From: Actinomycetes bacterium
GTDB lineage: Bacteria > Actinomycetota > Acidimicrobiia > Acidimicrobiales > Palsa-688
DNA length: 64,000 nt
NCBI GenBank assembly: GCA_021787365.1
Contig: JAJYMB010000018.1
Span: 1 to 64,000 of the forward strand
Reading direction: 5' to 3'
Under the pieces are notes generated by a model, which was not told where the DNA came from, did no database searches, and saw nothing but the letters and a program-made list of their open reading frames with translations. A program made the position numbers and the translations under genes. Below are positions 41,478-50,224 of this stretch, piece after piece (position 1 is the first letter of the stretch; every line of letters begins with the position of its first letter).

Positions 41478-42432
41478 CCGCGGCCACTGCGAGGCCAGCC
41501 ACGACCCCGAGGAGCGCTGCGCTCGGCAGGGTGGCTACCCAGGCGGCACCGAGGGCCAAGACCTGTTCGGCGCGCGTGCGGTGGGGGGCAAGCTTCCTCG
41601 TTGCACCGATCAGCCCGGCCGTGGCTGTTTGCGTCGAACCGATGGGCAGGCCCAAGGCGGCCGCGGCGGTCACCACAGCCGACGAGGTGAAAAGCGCCGC
41701 GACCGGCCCGGCCTGGGGTGCCCTCACCATCTGCTCGGTGATGCGCCCCGCCAGCCTGCGGACCGAGTAGAGCGCCCCGGCAGCAAAGCAGCAGGCCACC
41801 GCGGCTTGCGTGACGAGCAGGACATGCACCGGGCCCAGCCCCGCGCCCGTGGCTATAGCGGCGAAGGCGACCATCTTCTGGGCGTCGTTGGCCCCATAGG
41901 CGCCCGCACTGGCCAGGTAAGAGACGGCTTTCACGAGCTTGCCCCGCGCCCGGCGGCGGGAAGGCGAGCGCAGCGCCCGGCCTACCCCGGGGACGGCTGC
42001 GAAGCCCGAGAGGCCCGCGATCAGAGGCGCCAACACGCCGGCGGCGAGGACGTAGCCGACCGTCGACCAGCCCACACTGAGCCCTGCACCGATGCCTACG
42101 CCTACGATCGCCCCGTTGAGCGCCAATGTGACGCTGGTGGGCAGGCCCCGCCGGGAAAGGACGAACACCACGACCAGGGTTGCCAGCGCCGCCATCAAGA
42201 AGTCGGCCTTCCCCCCGGAGTGCTCGAAGGAGACCAGCCCGTGGGCCAGCGTCGTCGCCACCTTGGTACCGGCCAGCGCCGGCATGGCCCCGACCGAGGC
42301 CGACAGGACCAGGACGCCGAACAGGGGCGAGATGACACCAGTACGTGCGCCGATGGCAGTCAAAGTGGCGCCGTCGTTGGACCCGCTCACAAAGGCCAGT
42401 ACCAGCGTGACAGTGAACAAGGCAGCTTGCAT
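41470..42432 (-). CDS. pit: inorganic phosphate transporter, Pit family
   Basis: The 320-residue membrane protein has the two PD001131-type signatures of PiT carriers: VSGSNDGATLTAIGARTG near the N-terminus and GAYGANDAQKMVAFAAIA in the middle, with about ten helices and a basic cytosolic loop (RSPSRRRARGKLVKAV). It imports phosphate with a cation. It is the first gene of a minus-strand operon with DUF47 and a kinase. A -10-like TACTAT (minus strand, 42557-42562) sits just downstream of four Pho-box units in their usual orientation, so induction by phosphate limitation is likely. Confidence 0.88.
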   Translation of the reverse strand: MQAALFTVTLVLAFVSGSNDGATLTAIGARTGVISPLFGVLVLSASVGAMPALAGTKVATTLAHGLVSFEHSGGKADFLMAALATLVVVFVLSRRGLPTSVTLALNGAIVGVGIGAGLSVGWSTVGYVLAAGVLAPLIAGLSGFAAVPGVGRALRSPSRRRARGKLVKAVSYLASAGAYGANDAQKMVAFAAIATGAGLGPVHVLLVTQAAVACCFAAGALYSVRRLAGRITEQMVRAPQAGPVAALFTSSAVVTAAAALGLPIGSTQTATAGLIGATRKLAPHRTRAEQVLALGAAWVATLPSAALLGVVAGLAVAAAR

Positions 42433-42570
42433 CGGCGCTAGCCCCTCCTAGTCCCCCCGGACCGGCCTCGAGGGGCCCGGCCACCTCGGCTGAACAGGTC
42501 GGAGGGGAGCATGGCGGGGCAGGACGAAAGCCTTGCCGACGGTCGAGCACCGGGCTATAGTACAGGCCAA

Positions 42571-42610
42571 GGTGAACACCAGGTTAACAAATGGTGAACC
42601 TAAGTTGAAC
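42571..42610 (-). promoter_or_regulatory. Pho box: four 11-bp direct repeats
   Basis: On the plus strand the units are GGTGAAC (42571), GGTTAAC (42582), GGTGAAC (42593) and GTTGAAC (42604), spaced exactly 11 bp. On the minus strand they read GTTCAAC, GTTCACC, GTTAACC, GTTCACC toward the Pit gene, ending eight bases before TACTAT. GTTCACC in 11-bp steps is the Streptomyces PhoP direct-repeat unit. The array lies between the divergent Pit and Ugp-like operons. Confidence 0.75.
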
Positions 42611-42669
42611 TGAAGGGTGATCCACGATGTGGACCGTGCGGTATCCCGGCCGCCCAAGGAGGGACGTCC

Positions 42670-42756
42670 ATGGCGTTCACGGAGTTTTGGCGCCCCCTTC
42701 TCGCTCGGTTCAAGTTGCCGTCACGGGGTGTTCAGGCGGGCCTCGAGCGGTTGTAG
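42670..42756 (+). CDS. 28-residue leader peptide or small protein
   Basis: ATG 42670 follows AAGGAGG (42656-42662) with ideal spacing, the best ribosome site near this operon. The frame encodes MAFTEFWRPLLARF plus KLPSRGVQAGLERL and stops at TAG 42754-42756, eleven bases before the permease ATG. It could be an upstream ORF that couples translation to the permease, or a small amphipathic membrane peptide. No family is recognised. Confidence 0.5.
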   Translation: MAFTEFWRPLLARFKLPSRGVQAGLERL

Positions 42757-42766
42757 AGCGTGGGCG

Positions 42767-43723
42767 ATGAGCACGGTAGTGCAAGCCGCTCCGGCGCCAC
42801 CCCGTGCCGCACCGAGTTGGTCCAGCCAGAGGCGTGCCCGCTCGCGGCCCGCGAGCTTCATAAGAAGCGGCCGTTACGCGCCCGTTTACCTCGCGCCGGC
42901 GCTCCTCATCTTTCTCGTGTTCATCGTCGGGCCGTCGATATTCGTCCTCTTTATCAGTTTCTTCGACTGGAACCTCCTCAACGCTTCTATGTCGCACTTC
43001 GTCGGCGGGGCCAATTACGTGGACCTCGTGTCCTCGTCGCAGTTCTGGCAGGCTGTGGTGGTCTCGGTCTATTTCGTGGGCGTGACGGTGACCGCGAGCG
43101 TCTTTTTCGGGCTCGGCATCGCCCTTTTGCTCTCCGGCGCCGGCTTGCTCCGCCGGGTCGTGCGCTTGGCCGTCCTCACGCCGTACTTCACGCCCGTGGT
43201 GGCGACCTCGATCGTGTGGATATGGATCTTCAACCCCCAGTTCGGCCTCTTGGACAGCGTCCTCCACATCGCCGGCCTGCCCACGGAAAACTGGCTCGAA
43301 TCGGCCACCTGGGCGCTCCCAGCGGTGATCGCCTACACGCTCTGGCACAACCTCGGTTTCACGGTCATAATCTTCCTCGCCGGGCTCGCCACGGTGTCCC
43401 AGGAGCTGCGCGAAGCAGCTCGCTGCGACGGTGCCGGCCGGCTGCGCGAGGTATGGCACGTCGTGCTGCCCCAGCTGTCGCAGGTGACGCTCTTTGTCGC
43501 GGTGATCACGACCATCGATTCCCTGAAGGCTTTCACCCAGTTCTACACGATGACCCAAGGTGGCCCGCTCGGTCACACGACCACGCTCGGGTACCTGCTC
43601 TACGAGGACAACTTCGTCTTCTACAAGACCGGCCCGTCGGCTGCGATCGCTGTCGTGCTGTTCGTGGTTATCGTAGCGTTCACCCTCGTCCAGTTACGGC
43701 TGGCACGCCGAAGAGGCACATGA
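42767..43723 (+). CDS. ABC importer permease, UgpA type
   Basis: The 318-residue permease begins at ATG 42767 just after the small ORF. After a basic stretch, YAPVYLAPALLIFLVFIVGPSIFVLFISFFDWNLL forms the first helix. The EAA loop is EAARCDGAGRLREVWHVVLPQLSQVTLF, and FTQFYTMTQGGPLGHTTTLGYLLYE is close to UgpA-type permeases. It is the first transporter gene of an operon with the binding protein at 43770, the second permease at 45058 and two hydrolases. The Pho box upstream supports a glycerol-phosphate-type role. Confidence 0.84.
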   Translation: MSTVVQAAPAPPRAAPSWSSQRRARSRPASFIRSGRYAPVYLAPALLIFLVFIVGPSIFVLFISFFDWNLLNASMSHFVGGANYVDLVSSSQFWQAVVVSVYFVGVTVTASVFFGLGIALLLSGAGLLRRVVRLAVLTPYFTPVVATSIVWIWIFNPQFGLLDSVLHIAGLPTENWLESATWALPAVIAYTLWHNLGFTVIIFLAGLATVSQELREAARCDGAGRLREVWHVVLPQLSQVTLFVAVITTIDSLKAFTQFYTMTQGGPLGHTTTLGYLLYEDNFVFYKTGPSAAIAVVLFVVIVAFTLVQLRLARRRGT

Positions 43724-43769
43724 CCTCCCACCAATACAAAACCCTACCTACCGAAAGGAGCACAAAAAT

Positions 43770-45053
43770 ATGAGAGCCCGACGCCTCTCTCTAGCCGGTA
43801 TACCCACCGCTGTTGCCACCCTGGCAACCTTCGTGGTGGCCCCGGCAGCGCCCGCTGCCGCAGCCGCCAAAGTGTCGATCTCTTTCATGGAGGCGATGTC
43901 CTCCGGCACGCAAAAGACGGCCCTTTCCGCTCTCACGAGCGAGTTCGAAAAGGCCAACCCCGGCATCACGGTGCAGCTGGTCGCAGAGCCAGACTACGGC
44001 ACTTTGTTGCAAAAAGAGGAGGCCGCGGTCGCCGCCGGCAACCCCCCGACCATGGGCCAGGCGTACGAAAACTGGGCCGCCACCTTCGCCGCCTCCAAGG
44101 CGATCGTACCCCTCGGGGGCTACGTGAGCGGCAAGCACGGGGTGAGCGGGGCCGCCCAGAAGCAGATCTGGCCAAGTGTCTGGAAAGACCTCTACCTACC
44201 GGACGGGAAGATCTGGATGTGGCCGTTCAACAAGAGCGACTACGTGGTCTATTACAACTCCGACATGCTCGCCAAGAACCACGTCTCGGTGCCGACGACC
44301 TGGGCACAGTGGGTGGCCGACGGTGCCAAGCTCACGACCGGTGCCGACTGGGCGGAAAGCATAGACACCGGCACCCTTTCTGCACCCGCAAACGGGACTT
44401 ACGTCTACCTCTCCATGGTGCGGGCCTACGGGGGCACCTGGACCAATAACCAAAAGCCCACGCTCGACACGCCGGCCGCCGTTTCTGCCTTGTCCATGCT
44501 CCAGTCCATGGTGAAGAAGGGGTACGTGAAGATCGGGACCAACTACCCCGGCCAGACCGCCCTCGGGGCCGGACGGAGCGCCTTCGACATCTCGACGGTC
44601 GCAGGGTACCCCTACGTGGTCGACGCGGTCGGCAAGAAGTTCACTCTCGAGGTGGCGGCCGTGCCGTCAGGGCCCGCCGGCCAGGCCAACGCCCTCGAAG
44701 GGACCAACGTGGTCATGTTCTCCAAGGCGACTCGCGCCGAACGCTCGGCCGCCTGGTCGTTCATGAAGTGGCTGTCCGAGCCCAAGCAGACCGCCTACTG
44801 GGCCGAGGAGACCGGCTACCTGCCTGTCACCAAGGCCGCCCTCCCGCTCATGGCGGGCTACGACGCCACGCACCCCTACCAGAAGATCGCCGCCGAGGAG
44901 CTCCAGTACGCCACGCCGAGCCCCCCCTTTTCCTGGTGGACCGAGGCGGTCGGCCAGGTAGGCACGGCGCTCCAAGCCGCGCTCGTAAACGGGGAGGCCC
45001 CCGCACAAGCCTTGGCGGCGGCCCAGCAAAAGGCCATGGCGGCCCTCCACTGA
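43770..45053 (+). CDS. extracellular solute-binding protein, family 1
   Basis: The 427-residue protein has a signal peptide (IPTAVATLATFVVAPAAPAAAAA) without a lipobox. The mature part has VSISFMEAMSSGTQKTALSALTSEFEKANPGI, PTMGQAYENWAATFAASKAI, MWPFNKSDYVVYYNSDMLAKN and YWAEETGYLPVTKAALPL. The last block resembles UgpB. AAAGGAG precedes the ATG at good distance. It is one of two binding proteins in the window and shares little beyond family blocks with the other, so the two importers should have different ligands. Confidence 0.85.
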   Translation: MRARRLSLAGIPTAVATLATFVVAPAAPAAAAAKVSISFMEAMSSGTQKTALSALTSEFEKANPGITVQLVAEPDYGTLLQKEEAAVAAGNPPTMGQAYENWAATFAASKAIVPLGGYVSGKHGVSGAAQKQIWPSVWKDLYLPDGKIWMWPFNKSDYVVYYNSDMLAKNHVSVPTTWAQWVADGAKLTTGADWAESIDTGTLSAPANGTYVYLSMVRAYGGTWTNNQKPTLDTPAAVSALSMLQSMVKKGYVKIGTNYPGQTALGAGRSAFDISTVAGYPYVVDAVGKKFTLEVAAVPSGPAGQANALEGTNVVMFSKATRAERSAAWSFMKWLSEPKQTAYWAEETGYLPVTKAALPLMAGYDATHPYQKIAAEELQYATPSPPFSWWTEAVGQVGTALQAALVNGEAPAQALAAAQQKAMAALH

Positions 45054-45057
45054 GCAG

Positions 45058-45927
45058 GTGGCGGCGCGACTGGCAGTTGCTCTGCGGGTCGGGGCGCGTT
45101 GGCGGCGCGCCCTGCCCCGGCGGCCCGGCTCCACGCTGGCCGTGGTCCTGATCGGGGCGCTGTTCGCCTTCCCCTTCTATTGGGTCATCACGACATCGTT
45201 CGACACGAGCTCGGAGGTCTACAGCTTCCCGCCGCGGTTCTTCCCCGGGGGCGACGCCGGTAACTACGCCCGGGCCTGGGGCGAGGCCCCGTGGGTGCAC
45301 TACTTCTTGAACACTGTCTTGATAGCGGGGTGCACGGTGGTACTGGTCCTGGCCACTTCGCTACTCGCCGGCTTCGCCCTCGGCGTAATGCGCTACCGGG
45401 GCAGGGAAATCTGTTTCGTGCTGGTCTTGATGATCCTGATGGTGCCCCAGGTGGTGCTCATCATCCCCGACTACATAGTCTTGGACGACATCCACTGGCT
45501 CAACACCTACTGGGCGCAGATCGTGCCGTGGGGCGCGTCGGTGTTCGGCATCTTCCTGCTCCGCCAGTTCTTCCAGTCCCTGCCCGAAGAACTCATCGAG
45601 GCCGCCGAGCTCGACGGCGCCTCGCAACTGCGGTTCTTGTGGAAGGTGGCCGCCCCCCTGGCCTGGCCCGCCATCATCACGATCGGCCTCTATGTCTTCA
45701 TAGGCTCCTGGGACAGCTTCCTCTGGCCGTTCATAATGACTAGCAGCGCTTCGGTCCAGCCCATCGAGGTCGGCCTGGCCACCTTCTTGGGGACCAACGG
45801 CACGGACTGGACCGGCCTGTCGGCCGCGGTGGTGTTCACGAGCCTTCCGGTTATGGTCGTCTTCATGCTCTCACAGCGCCGGCTCGTCGAGGGGGCCTTC
45901 GCCGGCACGGGCGCGGTAAAGGGATGA
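45058..45927 (+). CDS. ABC importer permease, UgpE type
   Basis: The 289-residue permease starts at GTG 45058, four bases after the binding-protein stop. Helices begin with STLAVVLIGALFAFPFYWVITTSF. The EAA loop is EAAELDGASQLRFLWKVAAPLAWPAI, and WDSFLWPFIMTSSASVQPIEVGLATFL closely parallels the permease at 31396. It overlaps the HAD phosphatase gene as ATGA. As in the other importer, no ATPase subunit is encoded nearby. Confidence 0.86.
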   Translation: MAARLAVALRVGARWRRALPRRPGSTLAVVLIGALFAFPFYWVITTSFDTSSEVYSFPPRFFPGGDAGNYARAWGEAPWVHYFLNTVLIAGCTVVLVLATSLLAGFALGVMRYRGREICFVLVLMILMVPQVVLIIPDYIVLDDIHWLNTYWAQIVPWGASVFGIFLLRQFFQSLPEELIEAAELDGASQLRFLWKVAAPLAWPAIITIGLYVFIGSWDSFLWPFIMTSSASVQPIEVGLATFLGTNGTDWTGLSAAVVFTSLPVMVVFMLSQRRLVEGAFAGTGAVKG

Positions 45928-46859
45928 GCCCCGAGCCGCCAGCCGCCCCGGCCACGCCCCACATCCTGCGCCGGCCGGTCACCGCCGTGGTCTTCTGGGA
46001 CTTCGACGGCACCGTGTACCGGGCGCCGGCGGGGTGCCGGCGCTACGGCGAGGAGATCGCCCGTTGGCTCGCCCCGGGCCAACGTGGCGAGTACCTGGCC
46101 AGCCTCGACCAGTACCTTTCGGGCCAAGGCGGCATCCACGCCGCGGATGGCTGGGAGGCGGCGGTCGAGCTGGCGGCCCGCTACCTGGTGGCCGGCGACG
46201 GCGTGGGGTCGACCGCCGGCGACGGCGTGGGGTCGACCGCCGGCGAGGGGCCCAGCGACGAGGACCGGCCCAGCGACGAGGACCGGTCAAGCGACGTCCC
46301 TCCCCCAGCCGGGCCGCCGGCAGGCCCGAGCGCGCTCAGCCCGAGCCGTTTTCACGAAGAGTTCCGGCGGGCACGTGAGTACATGGAAAGCGGCGAGTGC
46401 CCGCTCGAAGTGCCCAGAGGGTTGCCCGAGGCCATCGCCCGCATGCGGCCCATTTCCAGGCACATCCTCCTCACCAACACCCCCGCGTTCGGCGTCTACC
46501 GGCTCCTCCACCGCCTCGGGATCGCCCAGTGCTTCGACGAGGTGGTCTGCGAAGCCGCCAAGCCCACCCTGCTCCCTGCTCGCCTCGCTGCCGCGGCGTC
46601 CGTCTACGGTCTGCAGATGCCGTCGGTCCTTTGCGTTGGGGACCACTTCGATAACGACGTCGCCCCCGCCCTCGCCGCTCGCGCCGCTGGGGCCTACGTC
46701 AACGCCTACGGTGCCGGCCCCGCCGGCGCCGCCGACTTCGAAGGCCCGGTGCTCGAAGCCATCCTCTCCGACATCGAGCGCTGGGTAAGCACTGCCGGCG
46801 CCCGCCGCTCGGCCGAGACGCGAGCACCGGTGCCGTCGGGAGGAAAGGAGCAGACCTGA
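45924..46859 (+). CDS. HAD family hydrolase
   Basis: The 311-residue protein has HAD motif I VVFWDFDGTVYRAP (residues about 20-33), motif II ILLTNTPAF, the Lys in CEAAKPTLLPARL and motif IV VLCVGDHFDNDVAPALAARAAG. Such enzymes remove phosphate from small phosphomonoesters. The cap contains low-complexity duplications: two copies of GDGVGSTA from a 24-bp repeat and three of PSDEDR-like units (46192-46290). ATGA coupling to the Ugp-like permease suggests that it acts on the imported phosphorylated compound. Confidence 0.8.
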   Translation: MSPEPPAAPATPHILRRPVTAVVFWDFDGTVYRAPAGCRRYGEEIARWLAPGQRGEYLASLDQYLSGQGGIHAADGWEAAVELAARYLVAGDGVGSTAGDGVGSTAGEGPSDEDRPSDEDRSSDVPPPAGPPAGPSALSPSRFHEEFRRAREYMESGECPLEVPRGLPEAIARMRPISRHILLTNTPAFGVYRLLHRLGIAQCFDEVVCEAAKPTLLPARLAAAASVYGLQMPSVLCVGDHFDNDVAPALAARAAGAYVNAYGAGPAGAADFEGPVLEAILSDIERWVSTAGARRSAETRAPVPSGGKEQT

Positions 46860-46860
46860 C

Positions 46861-48633
46861 ATGGCACTGCTTTCGTTTTACGGCGGGGTCGGCAGGATCG
46901 GCTCCACCAAGGTCCTAGTCGAACAGGACGGCTGGCGCGTCTTTCTGGACCTCGGGCTACTGGTCCCCGACCAGCACCAGCTCCTCCAGCCTTCGCTCCA
47001 GCTCCGGCCCGGGGCAGAACTGGCCACCCGCCTCCGCCTGGGCGAGGCGCCCCGCATCCCCCGTCTCTACCGCGCCGGCGCCCTGGAGGGCCTCGACCTC
47101 GAGGGCGGCACTGACGGCCGTACAGCCCTTTTCATAAGCCACTGCCACATCGACCACATGGGCCTGATCGGCTGGGTCGACCCGGGGGTGCCCATCTACG
47201 CCGCACCCGAGTCGGTCCGTATGGTCGAGGCGCTGGAGGCGGCGGGGCTCGGCCCAGAGGGTGGGGCACCCAGGTTGCTGCCCATGGCGGAAGACGAGGT
47301 GGTCGAGGTCGGGCCGCTCCGAGTCGAGCGGGTCACGGTCGACCACGACGTGCCCGGGGCTTCGGCCTACCTCGTCCACACCGACGAGGGCATTGTGGCC
47401 TACAGCGGCGACATACGCCTGCACGGGCGCCACCCCGAGCGTACGATGCGCTTCGCGTCTCGCGCCGCCGGGGCCTCAGCCCTCGTGATCGAGGGGACCT
47501 CACTATCGGGGGACCCTGCCCACGTGCCCTCCAGCGAGGCCTCGGTCGACGAGGCGTACGACAAAGTGCTCTCGGCGACGCCGGGCCTCGTGCTCCAGAC
47601 CCTCTATTCCCGCGACACCGAACGCGTCCGGGCCTTCACCGAGATGGCGGCGGGCCACGGGCGCCAGGTGCTCTGGCCGGCGCCGGTGGCCAAGTTCCTC
47701 AGCGCTTATGGCCTTCAGGGCGTGCGGGCGCTCGACGACGAGGCGATAGCCGAGGCCCGTTCATCACCCGAGAGCTTCGCCGTCCAGATTGCCGTCGCCG
47801 AACTCGACCGGCTCCTCGAGCTGCCGCTCGGCCCCGGCTCTGTGTTCGTGCACGCCAATGGCGAGCCGCTCGGGCCGTTCCACCAGCCGGGCTGGGACCT
47901 TTTGCAGGCGTGGCTCAGGCACCTCCACGTGCCGTGGTACTCGGTCGGCACCACTGGCCACGCCACCCCCGCCGATATCGACCAGGTCGTCGAGGTGGTC
48001 TCGCCGGAGACCGTCTACCCGGTCCACACGCTCGAGCCCTACCGGCTCACCCCTCCCCCGGGCACCCGGCGGGCCCTGCCCGAGTACGGCCGGCGCTACC
48101 GGGTAGACCCCGAGAAACCGCACAGTCTCTCGCTGACGGCTGCCAGCCGCTCCGGCACTGCGGCACCGCGCCCCACGGTGTGCGTGGACCTCGACTCGAC
48201 CCTGGCGGACACCCGCCAGCGCCACCACATGGTCCTCCCCGGCGACCAGCGCGACAACACCGATTGGGTCGCCTACTCGCTTGCCTGCGGGGCAGACGAC
48301 CCCATCGAGGGGACCTGCCAGCTCGTGCGCATACTCTCGGCCGACCACCGCATCGTGGTGCTCTCTAGGCGCGACGAGGCCGCCCGCGACCTCACGACGC
48401 TGTGGCTCGAGCGCCACGGGGTCCCCTTCGACGAACTGATCCTCGGTGGGGTCGACGGGACTCCCGCTGACCAGCACGAGTTCAAGGTCCACCATTTGCG
48501 TGCCCTCGCCGACCGGGGGGAAAAGGTCGTGCTCATGGTGGACGACCTCCCCGGCCTCGATGTTGCAGTAGCCGACGCCGGCCTGGGCGTGCCCGTGCTC
48601 CGGGTCCAGTCCCCCTATTCACTACAAGGCTGA
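46861..48633 (+). CDS. RNase J-like beta-CASP nuclease fused to a PNKP-like HAD domain
   Basis: The 590-residue protein has an MBL/beta-CASP half (about 1-415): GGVGRIGSTKVLVEQDGWRVFLDLGL, metal motif SHCHIDHMGL (H94-H99), VDHDVPGASAY, AYSGDIRLHG, LVIEGTS, VGTTGHATPADID and YPVHTLEP, as in RNase J-type nucleases. The last 155 residues form a HAD phosphatase: VCVDLDSTLADTRQRHHM (nucleophile D443), TDWVAYSLACGADDPIEG, IVVLSRRDEAARDLTTLWLERHGVPFD and LMVDDLPG. That layout matches the 3'-phosphatase domain of T4 polynucleotide kinase. The combination suggests cutting of RNA and removal of a 3'-phosphate. It starts 1 bp after the HAD gene behind AAAGGAG. Confidence 0.78.
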   Translation: MALLSFYGGVGRIGSTKVLVEQDGWRVFLDLGLLVPDQHQLLQPSLQLRPGAELATRLRLGEAPRIPRLYRAGALEGLDLEGGTDGRTALFISHCHIDHMGLIGWVDPGVPIYAAPESVRMVEALEAAGLGPEGGAPRLLPMAEDEVVEVGPLRVERVTVDHDVPGASAYLVHTDEGIVAYSGDIRLHGRHPERTMRFASRAAGASALVIEGTSLSGDPAHVPSSEASVDEAYDKVLSATPGLVLQTLYSRDTERVRAFTEMAAGHGRQVLWPAPVAKFLSAYGLQGVRALDDEAIAEARSSPESFAVQIAVAELDRLLELPLGPGSVFVHANGEPLGPFHQPGWDLLQAWLRHLHVPWYSVGTTGHATPADIDQVVEVVSPETVYPVHTLEPYRLTPPPGTRRALPEYGRRYRVDPEKPHSLSLTAASRSGTAAPRPTVCVDLDSTLADTRQRHHMVLPGDQRDNTDWVAYSLACGADDPIEGTCQLVRILSADHRIVVLSRRDEAARDLTTLWLERHGVPFDELILGGVDGTPADQHEFKVHHLRALADRGEKVVLMVDDLPGLDVAVADAGLGVPVLRVQSPYSLQG

Positions 48634-48786
48634 CCGCCGGCGGGGCCCATAGCGCGCCACGTGCCAAGGACCTTTATAAACTCGTGCTTTATCTGCTGCT
48701 GTTCTGGGCAGAAAGCGCTCAGATAGCCGTCTCGGTAGCCCGGTCACTACCGCTAGGCTGATGTGCCTCCAGGAGAGAGGGGCCAT

Positions 48787-50166
48787 ATGGCGATCGCGAC
48801 AATCAACCCGGCGACGGGCGAGGTGCTAAAGCGCTTCGAGGAGATCTCCGACCAAGAGCTCGAGTCCCGGGTGGCGCGTGCCAGCGGTACGTTCAAGGCC
48901 CTCCGGCTCACCACCTTCGCCGAGCGGGCGGGCTGGATGAACCATGCGGCAGAGCTGCTTGATAACGAGCAAGAAACCATAGCCACCATCATGTCCACTG
49001 AAATGGGCAAAACCCTAAAAGCAGCCCGAGCCGAGGCAGCCAAATGCGCCCGGGGCTTCAGGTACTACGCCGCACATGCCGAGGCTCTCCTGGCCGACGA
49101 GCCGGCCGACCCGGCCAGCGTCAGCGCCACGGAGGCGTACGCCCGCTACCAGCCGCTCGGGGTCATCCTCGCCATCATGCCATGGAACTTTCCCCTCTGG
49201 CAGGCAGTCCGCTTCGCTGCGCCGGCCTTAATGGCGGGAAATGTCGGGTTGCTCAAGCACGCCTCCAACGTCCCGCAGACCGCCCTTTACCTCGGCGAGC
49301 TCTTCCACCGTGCCGGCTTCCCGGAGGGCAGCTTCCAGACGCTACTGATGGGGTCGGCGCGCGTCGAGCGGGTGATCCGCGACCCGAGGGTCGCGGGTGT
49401 CACCCTCACCGGGTCAGGGCCCGCGGGTGCTGCGGTAGCCGCCGTGGCCGGAGAGGTCATCAAGCCCAGCGTGCTCGAGCTCGGGGGCAGCGACGCTTTC
49501 ATCGTCATGCCGAGCGCCGACCTCGAAGCTGCGGCCAGGGTGGCTACGACGGCGCGCTGCCAGAACAACGGGCAATCCTGTATCGCGGCAAAACGTTTCA
49601 TCGTCCACACTGCCGTCGCCGAGGAGTTCGAGCGCCACTTCGTCGACAACATGGCGGCCCTCACCGTCGGGGACCCGTTCTCCGAGGGCACGGACATCGG
49701 CCCCCTGGCCACAAGCTCCGGCAGGGACGACGTCGAGGCCCTGGTCGACGACGCCGTGGCGAAGGGGGCCAAAGTCCTTTGCGGGGGCAAACGAGTGCCG
49801 GGGCCAGGTTGGTATTACCCGCCGACGGTGATCACCGGGCTCACGTCCGAGATGCGGATGTTCTCAGAGGAAGTTTTCGGCCCCGTGGCTGGGCTGTTCC
49901 GCGTCGACAGCATCGAAGAGGCGATCGACCTGGCCAACGCCACTGACTTTGGCCTCGGGTCCAATGCCTGGACCAACGATCCCGCCGAACGGCAGTTGTT
50001 CGTGCGCGACCTGGAAGCGGGGGCGGTCTTCATCAACGGGATGGTGACCTCCTACCCGGAGCTCCCCTTTGGGGGTATAAAAACCTCGGGCTACGGCCGC
50101 GAGCTCTCGGCTCATGGGATCCGGGCTTTTTGCAACCTCAAAACGGTCTGGGTGGGGCACTCCTAG
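48787..50166 (+). CDS. NAD(P)-dependent aldehyde dehydrogenase (succinate-semialdehyde type)
   Basis: The 459-residue enzyme starts at ATG 48787 behind GGAGAGAGGGG. It is a full ALDH: MPWNFPLWQAVRFAAPALMAGNVGLLKHAS for the cofactor pocket, VLELGGSDAFIV with the general base Glu, and RCQNNGQSCIAAKRF with the catalytic Cys, then EEVFGPVAGLFRV and LPFGGIKTSGYGREL. Sequence blocks are closest to the succinate-semialdehyde dehydrogenases (GabD/SSADH). It stands alone with about 150 bp upstream and oxidises an aldehyde to a carboxylate. Confidence 0.88.
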   Translation: MAIATINPATGEVLKRFEEISDQELESRVARASGTFKALRLTTFAERAGWMNHAAELLDNEQETIATIMSTEMGKTLKAARAEAAKCARGFRYYAAHAEALLADEPADPASVSATEAYARYQPLGVILAIMPWNFPLWQAVRFAAPALMAGNVGLLKHASNVPQTALYLGELFHRAGFPEGSFQTLLMGSARVERVIRDPRVAGVTLTGSGPAGAAVAAVAGEVIKPSVLELGGSDAFIVMPSADLEAAARVATTARCQNNGQSCIAAKRFIVHTAVAEEFERHFVDNMAALTVGDPFSEGTDIGPLATSSGRDDVEALVDDAVAKGAKVLCGGKRVPGPGWYYPPTVITGLTSEMRMFSEEVFGPVAGLFRVDSIEEAIDLANATDFGLGSNAWTNDPAERQLFVRDLEAGAVFINGMVTSYPELPFGGIKTSGYGRELSAHGIRAFCNLKTVWVGHS

Positions 50167-50224
50167 GAGTCGGCCCGCACCCAGGCCGAAGATGCCGCAC
50201 GGCCGCTGGTAAAGGTGCCGGCGC

